Part shown: piece after piece, positions 18,640 to 27,618 of the stretch
Position numbering within the stretch: position 1 is the stretch's first letter
Layout: each line of letters begins with the position of its first letter
DNA from: Gymnodinialimonas sp. 202GB13-11
Lineage (GTDB): Bacteria; Pseudomonadota; Alphaproteobacteria; Rhodobacterales; Rhodobacteraceae
Reading direction: 5' to 3'
Assembly: GCF_040932485.1 (NCBI RefSeq)
Contig: NZ_JBFRBH010000001.1
Span: 248,001 to 312,000, forward strand
DNA: 64,000 nucleotides
Notes under the pieces: model-generated
The model's input: only the letters and a program-made list of their open reading frames with translations
What the model was told of the DNA's origin: nothing
The model's database searches: none
Position numbers and translations under genes: made by a program

Positions 18640-19869
18640 ATGCCGGACGATCTTTTGAACAGCTTCATGACCGGCCCCGACGAAAAGGGCCGTTTTGGTG
18701 ATTTCGGCGGGCGGTTCGTGTCCGAGACGCTGATGCCGCTGATCCTTGAGCTGGAAAAGCAGTATGAGTTCGCCAAGACGGACGACAGTTTCTGGGCCGA
18801 GATGCATGATCTGTGGACGCATTACGTTGGCCGCCCGTCGCCGCTCTACTTTGCCGAACGTCTGACGGAGCGGTTGGGCGGTGCGAAGATCTACCTCAAG
18901 CGAGATGAGCTGAACCATACTGGCGCCCACAAGATCAACAATGTGTTGGGGCAGATCATCCTCGCCCGGCGCATGGGCAAGACCCGCATCATCGCCGAGA
19001 CCGGCGCGGGCCAGCATGGTGTGGCGACGGCGACGGTCTGCGCCAAGTTTGGCCTGAAATGCGTGGTCTACATGGGCGCCACGGATGTAGAGCGCCAGGC
19101 GCCCAACGTGTTCCGCATGAAGCTTCTCGGCGCCGAAGTTGTGCCGGTGACAAGCGGGCGCGGCACGCTGAAGGATGCGATGAACGATGCTTTGCGCGAC
19201 TGGGTGACTAATGTGCGCGACACGTTCTACTGCATCGGCACGGTCGCAGGGCCGCACCCCTATCCGGCGATGGTGCGCGATTTTCAGGCGATCATCGGCA
19301 AGGAAACCCGCGAGCAGATGATGGCGGCGGAGGGCCGTTTGCCTGACACGATCATCGCGGCCATCGGCGGCGGATCGAACGCGATGGGTCTGTTCTTCCC
19401 GTTCCTTGACGACAAGGACGTCAACATCATCGGTGTTGAGGCCGGTGGCCATGGCGTGAACGAAAAGATGGAGCATTGCGCCAGCCTGACCGGCGGGCGC
19501 CCCGGGGTGTTGCATGGCAACCGTACATATCTGTTGCAGGATGAGGATGGCCAGATTCTGGAGGGCCACTCGATCAGCGCGGGTCTCGACTATCCCGGCA
19601 TCGGCCCGGAACATGCCTGGCTGCACGAGATTGGCCGCGCGCAATATGTCTCCATCACTGACAAGGAAGCGCTGGAGGCGTTCCAGTTATCCTGTGAGAC
19701 GGAGGGCATCATCCCCGCGCTGGAGCCGTCCCACGCGCTGGCCCATGTCTGCAAGATCGCGCCGGAGCTTCCCAAGGACCACCTGCTGGTAATGAACATG
19801 TGTGGGCGGGGGGATAAGGATATCTTCACAGTCGCGCGCGCGCTCGGCTGGGATATGAGCGAGGCGTGA
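18640..19869 (+). CDS. trpB: Tryptophan synthase beta subunit
   Basis: This 409-residue PLP enzyme joins indole and serine. [15 protein letters not shown] at the N-terminus, [10 protein letters not shown] with the PLP Lys98, ETGAGQHG and the phosphate-binding GGGSNAMG are all in place, and length matches TrpB1. It is the third tryptophan-related gene of the ihfB block; its partner trpA is about 13 kb away (32462-33253) on the other strand. Its stop overlaps the GTG of the M20 amidohydrolase by 4 bases (GTGA). Confidence 0.98.
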   Translation: MPDDLLNSFMTGPDEKGRFGDFGGRFVSETLMPLILELEKQYEFAKTDDSFWAEMHDLWTHYVGRPSPLYFAERLTERLGGAKIYLKRDELNHTGAHKINNVLGQIILARRMGKTRIIAETGAGQHGVATATVCAKFGLKCVVYMGATDVERQAPNVFRMKLLGAEVVPVTSGRGTLKDAMNDALRDWVTNVRDTFYCIGTVAGPHPYPAMVRDFQAIIGKETREQMMAAEGRLPDTIIAAIGGGSNAMGLFFPFLDDKDVNIIGVEAGGHGVNEKMEHCASLTGGRPGVLHGNRTYLLQDEDGQILEGHSISAGLDYPGIGPEHAWLHEIGRAQYVSITDKEALEAFQLSCETEGIIPALEPSHALAHVCKIAPELPKDHLLVMNMCGRGDKDIFTVARALGWDMSEA

Positions 19870-21023
19870 GGCCCGAGGACCTCGACCCTGATCTGCGGCG
19901 CTGGCGGCGACATCTGCACCAGCACCCGGAGTTCGGGTTCGAGGAAGTCGAGACAGCCCGTTTTGTCGAAGCACGGCTGCGCGAGGCCGGTCTGACCGAA
20001 ATCGAGACCGGTGTGGGCGGCACTGGCCTTGTCGCCACTTTGCGCGCCGGATCATCGGAGCGCGCCATTGCTTTGCGTGCAGACATGGATTGCCTGCGCA
20101 TTCACGAGACGACGAACCTGTCCCATGCCTCCACCCGGCCCGGGTTGATGCATGCCTGCGGCCATGATGGTCATACCACGATGCTGTTGGGCGCGGCCGC
20201 TGTTCTGGCCCGTGAGGGCGGCTTTGACGGGGTGGTGCATTTCGTCTTTCAGCCGGCCGAGGAATGGGGGCAGGGCATGAAGGCGATGATCCGCGACGGG
20301 TTGGGATCGCGCATTAAGCTCGATGAAATCTACGGGCTGCACAACATGCCGGGCCTGCCGGTGGGGCGGTTTGAGACGCGCTCGGGCGCTTATATGGGGG
20401 CCGAGGATGGCTTTGTGATCGAGGTTCAGGGGACGGGGGGCCATGCTTCGCGCCCACACGAATGCCGCGACGCCATTGTGGCGGCTTGTGCCATTGTGGG
20501 GCAGCTGCAGACGATTGTAGCGCGCAGCCTTGATCCGGCGGATCTGGCGGTCGTCTCGGTCACAGGGATCGAGGGCGACAACATCAAGAATGCGATTGCG
20601 AGCACGGCGCGGATTGAGGGGGATTGTCGGCATTTCAACGCGGCGGTGAGCGCACGGATTGAAGATGCTATGCGCCGTATCGCGGAGGGCGTCACGGCTG
20701 CTCACGGATGCACGGCAGAGCTGCGCTATGAGCGGGTGTTTGTGCCGTTGATCAACGATGCGGAGGCCACGGGCCATGCCGTTGCTGCCGCTCGGGCCGT
20801 GTTCGGCGATGAGAATGTGGACGATAAGGCCGCACAGATGGGCGCGTCGGAGGATTTCGCGCAGGCCCTGGCGCTGGCACCGGGTGCGTTTGTGATGATC
20901 GGCAATGGCGACAGCGCGCCACTGCACAATCCGGGCTATGACTTCAACGACGACGCTCTGGTGCCCGGTGTTGCGTGGTTCGTGGAACTGGTGCGCCAGA
21001 GGCTGGCTGTGCCTTCAACGTGA
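19866..21023 (+). CDS. M20 family amidohydrolase (hippurate hydrolase-like)
   Basis: This 385-residue zinc metallopeptidase-fold protein of the M20D type is related to hippurate hydrolases, IAA-amino acid hydrolases and N-acetyl-diaminopimelate deacetylases. [13 protein letters not shown] starts the domain; metal ligands lie in HACGHDGHT and PAEEWGQG, and the dimerisation-domain motif is [10 protein letters not shown]. It cleaves an N-acyl amino acid or similar amide. The GTG start overlaps the trpB stop (GTGA), so translation is coupled to trpB, which hints at a link to tryptophan or another aromatic amide but does not prove it. Confidence 0.9.
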   Translation: MRPEDLDPDLRRWRRHLHQHPEFGFEEVETARFVEARLREAGLTEIETGVGGTGLVATLRAGSSERAIALRADMDCLRIHETTNLSHASTRPGLMHACGHDGHTTMLLGAAAVLAREGGFDGVVHFVFQPAEEWGQGMKAMIRDGLGSRIKLDEIYGLHNMPGLPVGRFETRSGAYMGAEDGFVIEVQGTGGHASRPHECRDAIVAACAIVGQLQTIVARSLDPADLAVVSVTGIEGDNIKNAIASTARIEGDCRHFNAAVSARIEDAMRRIAEGVTAAHGCTAELRYERVFVPLINDAEATGHAVAAARAVFGDENVDDKAAQMGASEDFAQALALAPGAFVMIGNGDSAPLHNPGYDFNDDALVPGVAWFVELVRQRLAVPST

Positions 21024-21035
21024 CAAAGCGGTCTG

Positions 21036-21419
21036 TCAGCCCGGCTGCATGGCATGGGCTTCGAGCATCTCCATCGGAATGACATCGAGCGCGCGTTTGT
21101 GGGTGGCGGCGAGGTTCACGGGAGGGGCGGCCCCTTCCTCGGCGGCTTGTAGCCAGCGGCTTGCACAGACGCACCACCCATCGCCTGGGTTGAGGCCCGC
21201 GAAATTGTATTCGGGGCGCGGCGTCGACAGGTCGTTACCGACATATTTCGAGAAGGCGAGGAATTCCGCCGTCATCACGCAGCACACTGTGTGCGATCCG
21301 CGATCTTCGGCGCAGGTGTCACAGCCACCATCGCGGAAAAAGCCCGTCATGGGGTCCGTTGAGCACGTCTCGAGCGCCTCACCAAATACATTGAGGGACT
21401 CGGCTTTCTTGAAGCCCAT
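21036..21419 (-). CDS. DUF2237 family protein
   Basis: This 127-residue protein matches DUF2237: GFFRDGGCDTC, GSHTVCCVMTAEFL, FSKYVGNDLSTPRPEYNFAGLNPGDGWCVCA and ALDVIPMEML in order. Six cysteines in these motifs are conserved and may bind a metal. Function unknown. AGGAGGT precedes ATG 21419. It is the last gene of the leftward group pth - DUF2332 - DUF2237. Confidence 0.9.
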   Translation of the reverse strand: MGFKKAESLNVFGEALETCSTDPMTGFFRDGGCDTCAEDRGSHTVCCVMTAEFLAFSKYVGNDLSTPRPEYNFAGLNPGDGWCVCASRWLQAAEEGAAPPVNLAATHKRALDVIPMEMLEAHAMQPG

Positions 21420-21453
21420 GGTCTGGTACCTCCTGCGGTATACAGGCGGCCGT

Positions 21454-22530
21454 TCAAGTCTTGGGTAGCGGAAAGCGGGGGTAAGGGGAAGCCACATCCC
21501 GCCAGTCGATCCATGCGCCATGGAAATCCACGCGGGCGAGGTCGTGTTGGATGGGCATGCCACCGGCCCAAAGCGTGGCGACAAGGCCTGCGCCGGGCGT
21601 GTCGTCGTCAGCTTCCATCGCCAGATGCAGCAGCGGGGATAGCGCGCTTGCTGTTTGTCCTGCTGCTTGGAGCGATGTGGCGATGGCGGCGCGGGTCGCG
21701 TCCGGAAAATACTGGGCGGCGATGGTGGTATAGACGGTGTGCAGGCCGGTCCAGGGGCGCGCCAGGCGGCGGGCGAGCCAGGGGGCGGCGTCGTCTTCGT
21801 CGACTTTCGTATCGGCCAGGTCTATCGCGGCATGGGTACGGGTCAGACGTTCGGGCTGGTCCGGCCAGAGATAGGCCAGAAGGCGTAGGCGATCTTCAGG
21901 ATCGTGGGGATCGAGCGGCGTCAGATCGACTCCGGCGCGATCTGTGACGGCAAAGGGGACCGGCTTGCAAAAGGGCCGCTCCCATTTCGGCATGAGCCGT
22001 ACCTTGCTGTGCACCTCGCCGTGCAGGCCGCGGCCCATCGACAGGGCAAAGCGGTCGAGCGACAGGTTGAGACCGGCGCTTGCCCCAAGTTCGGACAGGG
22101 TGACGGGCATGGGGCCGGTCTGGCCAAGTGCCCACCAGATGCCCGCGATGATGGTCGTCGCGCGCCGCACCTCGTTGGTTTGCGGGGGCCGGTCGAGCCA
22201 AGCCATGATCCATGCTTCATGGGTTTGGAACGCGGCCTCGACCGCGTGCCACAGCACGTCGTCAGAGACGTCGTTCGGCGGATAGGCGGCGGTCAGGCCG
22301 GCGTCACTTCCGTCGATCACCAACCCATGCAATGCACCGGCAAGGCGCAGGGGCACGGATTGGCCGGCGGCGCTGACATCGCCTTCCCACGCCAGACAGC
22401 GGGCTCCCACGGCGGTGGCACCGGTCAGACGCGCGCCGATCAGCGGCATGAGGCGGGCCATGAAAGGGGAGCCGAGGGCGGCTGTGACCTCTCCCTGGCG
22501 GGCGAAGGCTTCGCGCAGTCGGTTGCTCAC
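21454..22530 (-). CDS. DUF2332 family protein
   Basis: This 358-residue soluble protein of the DUF2332 type carries SPFMARLMPLIGARL near the N-terminus and the family's characteristic LSELGASAGLNLSLDRF (about 147-163), with RLLAYLWPDQPERL and LARVDFHGAWIDW further on. The GASAGLNL segment resembles a SAM-binding glycine loop, so methyltransferase-like activity is possible but unproven. Its start overlaps the pth stop by 4 bases, so translation is likely coupled to pth. Confidence 0.9.
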   Translation of the reverse strand: MSNRLREAFARQGEVTAALGSPFMARLMPLIGARLTGATAVGARCLAWEGDVSAAGQSVPLRLAGALHGLVIDGSDAGLTAAYPPNDVSDDVLWHAVEAAFQTHEAWIMAWLDRPPQTNEVRRATTIIAGIWWALGQTGPMPVTLSELGASAGLNLSLDRFALSMGRGLHGEVHSKVRLMPKWERPFCKPVPFAVTDRAGVDLTPLDPHDPEDRLRLLAYLWPDQPERLTRTHAAIDLADTKVDEDDAAPWLARRLARPWTGLHTVYTTIAAQYFPDATRAAIATSLQAAGQTASALSPLLHLAMEADDDTPGAGLVATLWAGGMPIQHDLARVDFHGAWIDWRDVASPYPRFPLPKT

Positions 22531-23222
22531 CGGAACTTGTCCACCAGCTTTTGCAAGGGACTGCGGGCGTCGGGTTTGTCTTTCGGCCCCTCCTCGACCG
22601 CTTTGTCGGTCTCCACCGGGGCGCTTTTCTTTGGTTCGGATTTCGACGAGCGTGGCGGGGCGGTGCGTAAAGCCACCGCGTTGAGGAACTTGCCACCATC
22701 GCCCTCGGCCAGACGAGGGGCGCCGTCGCTGACACCGCGCAACACGTCATCGAGCCACTCTTGATCAGCCTTGGCAAAATCACTCAGCACATAGCCCGGC
22801 ACGCGATCCTTGTGGCCGGGATGGCCCACGCCAAGGCGAACGCGATCGTAGTGGGGGCCGATATGTTGGTGGATGGAGCGCAGGCCATTGTGGCCCGCAT
22901 GACCGCCGCCCGCTTTTCCGCGGACCTTGGCAGGGGCAAGGTCGATCTCATCATGGAAGACGGTCACATCGGTGCTGTCGAGTTTGTAGAAGCGCATGGC
23001 TTCGCCCACCGACTGGCCGGAGAGATTCATGAAGGTTTCGGGCTTGAGCAGCATGACCTTCTCAGACCCAAACTTCCCCTCGCTTAACGAGCCCTGAAAC
23101 TTCGAGCGGAAGGGCGCAAAGCTGTGATCTTCGGCAATGCGGTCCAGCGCCATCCAACCGATGTTGTGGCGGTTCTTTGCGTATTTTGCGCCGGGGTTGC
23201 CCAGACCGACCCAGAGTTGCAT
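22527..23222 (-). CDS. pth: Peptidyl-tRNA hydrolase
   Basis: This 231-residue enzyme recycles peptidyl-tRNAs released from stalled ribosomes. VGLGNPGAKYAKNRHNIGW at the N-terminus contains the catalytic His19 and the substrate-binding Asn9; FMNLSGQSV and HDEIDL (catalytic Asp) follow, then GHNGLRSI. The Pth domain ends at about residue 188; an extra ~40-residue Lys/Glu/Ser-rich tail is a common Rhodobacterales extension. ATG 23222 sits right at the conserved start. Downstream coupling to DUF2332 by a 4-base overlap. Confidence 0.96.
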   Translation of the reverse strand: MQLWVGLGNPGAKYAKNRHNIGWMALDRIAEDHSFAPFRSKFQGSLSEGKFGSEKVMLLKPETFMNLSGQSVGEAMRFYKLDSTDVTVFHDEIDLAPAKVRGKAGGGHAGHNGLRSIHQHIGPHYDRVRLGVGHPGHKDRVPGYVLSDFAKADQEWLDDVLRGVSDGAPRLAEGDGGKFLNAVALRTAPPRSSKSEPKKSAPVETDKAVEEGPKDKPDARSPLQKLVDKFR

Positions 23223-23329
23223 GGCTGCGATCCTTTTGTTTCGGCCATGGTGATATTGGGCGTGGGGCGGTTTGCCAAGGCGCGGGCGGCGTGGCACGGT
23301 CTTGTGGAACACCGAACCGGAGCAGACTC

Positions 23330-24346
23330 TTGAGCGATATACCCAAACAGATGCGCGCGCTGGTTCTGCATGGAGCGGGTGAGGGCCTGAAGCTGGAAGA
23401 GGTGCCGGTGCCCGAGCCGAAACGCGGCGAGGTGCTGCTGCGGGTGGCGGCTTCGCCCATCAACCCGTCCGATCTGGCGATGTTGGAAGGCGAATATGGC
23501 CTCGGCTGGCCCTATCCGCTGATCCCCGGCCTGGAAGGTGCGGGGGAGGTTGTGGCCTCGGGCGGCAGGTATTTGGCGAACCGCATCCATGGGGAGCGGG
23601 TGGCTGCGGCGGCGAACGCTCAAGGATTGTGGGCGGAATATGCCGTAGTGCCAGCGACGCAATGCGTCGCGATGCCGGACAGTTTGAGCTTCGCAGCGGG
23701 AGCGAGCAGTTTCGTCAACCCGCTGACGGCGATTGCCTTGGTCGATGAGGTGCGTCGCGCCCGGCTAAATTGCGCGATTTCGACGGCGGCGGGGGGCGCG
23801 CTTGGCGGCATGATCCGGCGGCGGGCGAAAGAGAAGGGCGTGAAGATCATCAACATCGTGCGGAAGGAGGCGCAGGTTGAAGCGTTGAAGGCCGAGGGCG
23901 CTCAGTATGTGTTGAATGAGACAACGGAGGGGTTCGACGCCGAGCTTGCGGCCCTGTGCAAGGACTTGCGCTGCAAAATGGCGTTTGATGCCGTTGGCGG
24001 CGGGCTGACGTTCCGGCTGGCCGAGGCGCTGCGCGGGCAGGGGCAGATCCTGATTTATGGGGGGCTCAGCGGGAAGGCGGCGAGCCTGCATCCCGGAACG
24101 ATGATTTTCAAAGGGCTGACCGTTCGGGGTTTTTGGCTGTCGAAATGGCTGGCGCAGAAGAACCTGCTGCAAATGCTGTCGCTGACCCGCGATGTGACGA
24201 AGAACCTTGATGGGGGCTTTGCCGAGACCAAGATCGCCCGTGTGGCCTCGCTGGAAGATGGCGTAGATGCGCCGGGGCTGTATGAGGCGGATATGAGCGC
24301 GGGCAAAACGCTGATCTCGACGGAGGCGTTTGATCTTGGTCTGTGA
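23330..24346 (+). CDS. Zinc-type alcohol dehydrogenase-like / quinone oxidoreductase
   Basis: This 338-residue medium-chain dehydrogenase/reductase of the quinone-oxidoreductase type has an N-terminal GroES-like domain with VAASPINPSDLAMLEG and PLIPGLEGAGEVVASG. The Rossmann domain has AAGGALGGMI as the NADPH glycine loop and MAFDAVGGG. Zinc ligands are absent, as expected for zinc-free quinone reductases or 2-enoyl thioester reductases. The TTG at 23330 has GGAG 7 bases upstream; the ATG at 23351 is the conservative alternative. Divergent from pth. Confidence 0.88.
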   Translation: MSDIPKQMRALVLHGAGEGLKLEEVPVPEPKRGEVLLRVAASPINPSDLAMLEGEYGLGWPYPLIPGLEGAGEVVASGGRYLANRIHGERVAAAANAQGLWAEYAVVPATQCVAMPDSLSFAAGASSFVNPLTAIALVDEVRRARLNCAISTAAGGALGGMIRRRAKEKGVKIINIVRKEAQVEALKAEGAQYVLNETTEGFDAELAALCKDLRCKMAFDAVGGGLTFRLAEALRGQGQILIYGGLSGKAASLHPGTMIFKGLTVRGFWLSKWLAQKNLLQMLSLTRDVTKNLDGGFAETKIARVASLEDGVDAPGLYEADMSAGKTLISTEAFDLGL

Positions 24347-24388
24347 TGCGCCCAGAATTCGCCAAACTTGCCCCTTATCGCGGCGGGT

Positions 24389-25099
24389 ATGAAAGACGTG
24401 ACGGACCAAGCATCCATGGATGAGACGATCTACGAGATCAACGGTTTGCGCCTTGGGCTACCCGGCGCACTGGCGACCGATGCGATTGCCGAGAAGTTGC
24501 GTGAGGGCAGCTATGAGGGCGACGAGGCGCGCGCGGTGGATCGCTGCGTGCGGCCCGGGTTCCGGGTGCTGGAGCTTGGCGCAGGGCTTGGCTATGTCGG
24601 CACGCTGGCGGCCAAGAAGACCGAGCCTGAGAATGTGCTGTCGGTGGAGGCGAACCCCGATTTGCTGCCGGTGATCGAGGCCAACCATGCCCGCAATGGT
24701 GTGGGGGAGGTTAGCCTGATGCATGGCGCCGTGGTGGGCCATGCGGCGGAAGGGGCGACGGCGAAGTTTCATCTGGCCGCGGGCTTCACGGGCTCGCGGC
24801 TGGGGGCCAAGGGCGGGCGTCAGGTGGAGGTGCCGCTGATTGGCTTTCACGAGCTGTTGCGGGCGCACCGGCCCCATGTCGTTTTGATGGACGTGGAAGG
24901 GGCCGAGGCGCAATTTTTTGACCGCCCTTGGAAATGCCCGCTGCGGTTCTGCGTGATGGAGATCCATCCCAAGCAATACGATGCGGCGGTTATCAAGAAG
25001 ATCGTGGACCGGATGAGTTCGATGGACATGACCTACGACCCGGTCACCTCGCGCGGCAAGATCCTTGGGTTTCGGAAGGTCTGGTCCGAGGGCAGCTAG
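24389..25099 (+). CDS. FkbM family SAM-dependent methyltransferase
   Basis: This 236-residue Rossmann methyltransferase has the SAM glycine loop ELGAGLGYVG (about 60-69), the acidic VEANPDLL motif II and VVLMDVEGAEAQFF, the motif most typical of FkbM. FkbM enzymes O-methylate hydroxyls on polyketides and sugars; the target here is unknown. ATG 24389 is one of two candidates (also 24416). It converges on the DUF1203 gene with a 4-base overlap. Confidence 0.88.
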   Translation: MKDVTDQASMDETIYEINGLRLGLPGALATDAIAEKLREGSYEGDEARAVDRCVRPGFRVLELGAGLGYVGTLAAKKTEPENVLSVEANPDLLPVIEANHARNGVGEVSLMHGAVVGHAAEGATAKFHLAAGFTGSRLGAKGGRQVEVPLIGFHELLRAHRPHVVLMDVEGAEAQFFDRPWKCPLRFCVMEIHPKQYDAAVIKKIVDRMSSMDMTYDPVTSRGKILGFRKVWSEGS

Positions 25100-25563
25100 G
25101 CGCGCTCGATCAGGCCGGAGTAGCAGCCGTGGCCCGCGTTGTGGGCATGGATGTAGCGGATGGCCGGGTTTTCAAACATCTCGTTGATGGTTTCGGCGGC
25201 ATCGCGGCCCTCGACCACACGCCCGTCCGCGATTTTGTGCGTTTCGTCGAACCCACGCAGTGAGAGCAGGCGATGGGCCATCACGGGTGGGATTTCGTCC
25301 ACGGCCTCATAGGTTTCAGTCGCGCCTTCCTTCACAAAGATCGCATGGGTGCCAAAATAGGGTGACTTCGCCGTCTGGTAGGTGTGGTTGAGCAGGATCA
25401 TCGCCTCCCCCGATTCTGCGTCGCGCATCGTTATGCGGTCAGGCAGGGCGTTCGGGCGGTCGGCGATGTAGCGTTCTGCGCCGTGCTCTGCGAGGGCCTC
25501 ATCCGACAGGCCGTAGAGATGAGCGAAAGGGGCGGGGTCGAGGCCGCGGATGCGAAAGGACAT
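25096..25563 (-). CDS. DUF1203 family protein
   Basis: This 155-residue protein begins MSFRIRGLDPAPF and contains DRITMRDAESGEAMILLNHTYQ, SPYFGTHAIFVKEGA and RYIHAHNAGHGCYSGLI, the usual DUF1203 order, with conserved His residues and a Cys near the end. Function unknown. AGGAGAACGCCC precedes the ATG. It lies 73 bases downstream of the agmatine-deiminase-like gene on the same strand. Confidence 0.9.
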   Translation of the reverse strand: MSFRIRGLDPAPFAHLYGLSDEALAEHGAERYIADRPNALPDRITMRDAESGEAMILLNHTYQTAKSPYFGTHAIFVKEGATETYEAVDEIPPVMAHRLLSLRGFDETHKIADGRVVEGRDAAETINEMFENPAIRYIHAHNAGHGCYSGLIERA

Positions 25564-25636
25564 GGGCGTTCTCCTGTTTTGAGATGCCTTGTGATGGCAT
25601 CCATAAAGGGAAGGGCGCGACCCGGATGCTGCTGGT

Positions 25637-26704
25637 TCAGACAGCGGGCATTTGTTGCGTGGCGCAGTGAATGCCGCCACCAATCTCGCCTAGGGCATCG
25701 ACATTAAGCGCGATGATCTCGCGGTCTGGGTAGAGCGCCTGAAGCGTGTCTTCGGCGGCGCGGTCGGCGGTGCGGTCGCCGAATTGGGCGGCGATCACCG
25801 CGCTATTGCAGACATAGTAGTTCACGTAAGATGCAACGAAATCGGCGCTGGTGATGCGCGTGGCCCATGGATCGGCGATTTCGGTTAGGCGCAGGCCCGC
25901 ATTGCGCAGGATGTCGCGCGCCTGGAACGAGGCGGCGCTGAACGGGTCGTCAGGATCGACCTCCTCGGGCAGCTGGATCAGCGCATGGCCGGGGGCGACG
26001 AAGCGGGCCAGCGCGTCGATGTGGTAATCGGTGATGTCGTGGTCGGCGAGGCCGGGGGCCCAGATCATCCGCTCCGCACCGAGGCTTTCGACGATGCGCG
26101 CGCCGATCTGGTCGCGGCTGAGGCCCGGGTTGCGATTGTCGATCACCCAGGAACTCTCATGCGCCATTACAAGGCCAGCGCCGTCTTGTTCCAACCCACC
26201 AGCTTCGCCCACGACACCGCTGTCGATGAGGGGCAGGCCCATGCGTTCGGCCACACGCGCCGCGATCTGACCGTCTTGCACGTGGACCTGCTTGTTGCCC
26301 CAACCGTTGAAATTGAAGCTGAGCACGGCGCGTTCGCCTGCGTCGTTGGTCAGAAAGACTGGGCCAGAATCACGCGCCCAGAGGTCTTCGGTGGGGATGT
26401 CCCAGATCTCGATATCGCCCGACAGACGCCGCCCGGCCCCGGCAATGGCTTCAGTCGGCATCAGCAGAATGACCGGCTCAAACGCGGCTATCGTGTTGGC
26501 GATGTCTGCGATCGTGTCCTGCAGAATGCCAAGGAAATAACGGTCTGGGTGCACCTCTCGGCTGACCGGCCATTGCATGAACGTGGCCTCGTGCGGAGCC
26601 TCTTCCGCGGGCATGACCCAGCCGCCTGCCTGCGCCTGCGCGCGACCGCAAAACGCCAGACCTGCTGCCATTGCACCCATGCTGGCCCGTCGTGTCATGC
26701 GCAT
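25637..26704 (-). CDS. Exported agmatine deiminase / peptidylarginine deiminase family protein
   Basis: This 355-residue guanidine-modifying enzyme fold has the catalytic Cys347 in GGGIHCATQQ. Other active-site pieces are WARDSGPVF, NGWGNKQ and the DHDITDYHID region with the Asp-His pair. The family hydrolyses agmatine to N-carbamoylputrescine or citrullinates arginine. The N-terminus (MTRRASMGAMAAGLAFCGRAQAQ) has a twin Arg and a hydrophobic core, so it is probably exported through Tat, unlike typical cytosolic AguA. Any role in using external agmatine is an inference. Confidence 0.88.
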   Translation of the reverse strand: MRMTRRASMGAMAAGLAFCGRAQAQAGGWVMPAEEAPHEATFMQWPVSREVHPDRYFLGILQDTIADIANTIAAFEPVILLMPTEAIAGAGRRLSGDIEIWDIPTEDLWARDSGPVFLTNDAGERAVLSFNFNGWGNKQVHVQDGQIAARVAERMGLPLIDSGVVGEAGGLEQDGAGLVMAHESSWVIDNRNPGLSRDQIGARIVESLGAERMIWAPGLADHDITDYHIDALARFVAPGHALIQLPEEVDPDDPFSAASFQARDILRNAGLRLTEIADPWATRITSADFVASYVNYYVCNSAVIAAQFGDRTADRAAEDTLQALYPDREIIALNVDALGEIGGGIHCATQQMPAV

Positions 26705-26756
26705 GCCTCACCCCCCATTCGCACGGCCAACTATCAACGGCACGGGGGCGTGTGCA

Positions 26757-26795
26757 AAGAAAAACGCCGCCCGGCGGATGCGCGGACGGCGTTCT
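26757..26795 (-). terminator. Intrinsic terminator after rplY
   Basis: On the minus strand AACGCCG pairs with CGGCGTT around a GC-rich centre, followed by TTTCTTT (26764-26758 in window coordinates). It lies 31-70 bases past the rplY stop and before the agmatine-deiminase-like gene. Confidence 0.75.
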
Positions 26796-26825
26796 TGGAT
26801 TGATTGTCCGAAGGGAAGAGGTTGA

Positions 26826-27482
26826 TTACTCTTCGCTGACCTCGGTGGCCGGAACTTCGTCGGCTGCGACCTCTTCTTCGCCCTCGTCCTCATCATCGGA
26901 GCCCCCGCCAAGGCCCTTGGGCGGCGAGATGTTGGCGATGACGAAGTCGCGGTCGATGGTGGCTTTTGCACCTTCCGGCAGCGTGACGGAGGAGATGGTG
27001 ATCGTATCGCCGATCTCCAGCCCTTCGATGTCGATGGTGATCTGCTCAGGAATATCGCCTGCGGTCACGCGCAGTTCGACTTCTGGGCGCACCATGGTGA
27101 GCGAGCCACCCTTTTTGATGCCGGGGCACTTCTCTTCGCCGATGACTTCGACGGGGATAAAGAGGCTCACCTTCGAGGTGCGGCGCAGGCGCATCAGGTC
27201 GACATGCGTCGGCAGATCCTTGACGACGTCGCGCTGCACGTTGCGGCAGATCACGCGGACATCTTCCTGGCCTTCGACCTTGAGGTTGAAGAGCGTCGAC
27301 AGGAAGCGGCCTGCCTTAAGGTTCTTCAAAAGGACGTTAAAGGGGATCTGGATCGGCAGCGGATCAGCGCCACCACCATAAACGATACCGGGCACTTTGC
27401 CTTCACGGCGTGCTTGACGAGCGGCCCCCTTGCCTGTCCCCGTCCGTGCCTCAGCGATAAGATCAGGAATCTCACCAGCCAT
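26826..27482 (-). CDS. rplY: 50S ribosomal protein L25 (long Ctc/TL5 form)
   Basis: This 218-residue 5S rRNA-binding ribosomal protein has an N-terminal L25 domain beginning [30 protein letters not shown]-terminal TL5 beta domain (about 100-185) contains [14 protein letters not shown] and [14 protein letters not shown]. The last ~30 residues are acidic Glu/Asp repeats, common in alphaproteobacterial forms. AGGAGA precedes ATG 27482. rplY often neighbours pth; here they are about 3.6 kb apart on the same strand. Confidence 0.97.
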   Translation of the reverse strand: MAGEIPDLIAEARTGTGKGAARQARREGKVPGIVYGGGADPLPIQIPFNVLLKNLKAGRFLSTLFNLKVEGQEDVRVICRNVQRDVVKDLPTHVDLMRLRRTSKVSLFIPVEVIGEEKCPGIKKGGSLTMVRPEVELRVTAGDIPEQITIDIEGLEIGDTITISSVTLPEGAKATIDRDFVIANISPPKGLGGGSDDEDEGEEEVAADEVPATEVSEE

Positions 27483-27618
27483 TGCTATTCTCCTAAGAAT
27501 GTGGACCGCCTCCAAGGGTGTCGGTCCGTGAATTGAAGTCGCGCGTATAGGGCAGGTGGCGGGCTTTGAAAAGACCCCTCTTGCGAGTCATGCAAGGCCC
27601 GTGCAACGGCTGGCGGCC

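Noticed and set aside
18340-19644. A 434-codon frame antisense to trpB
   Set aside because: Shadow frame; the trpB product has all catalytic motifs.
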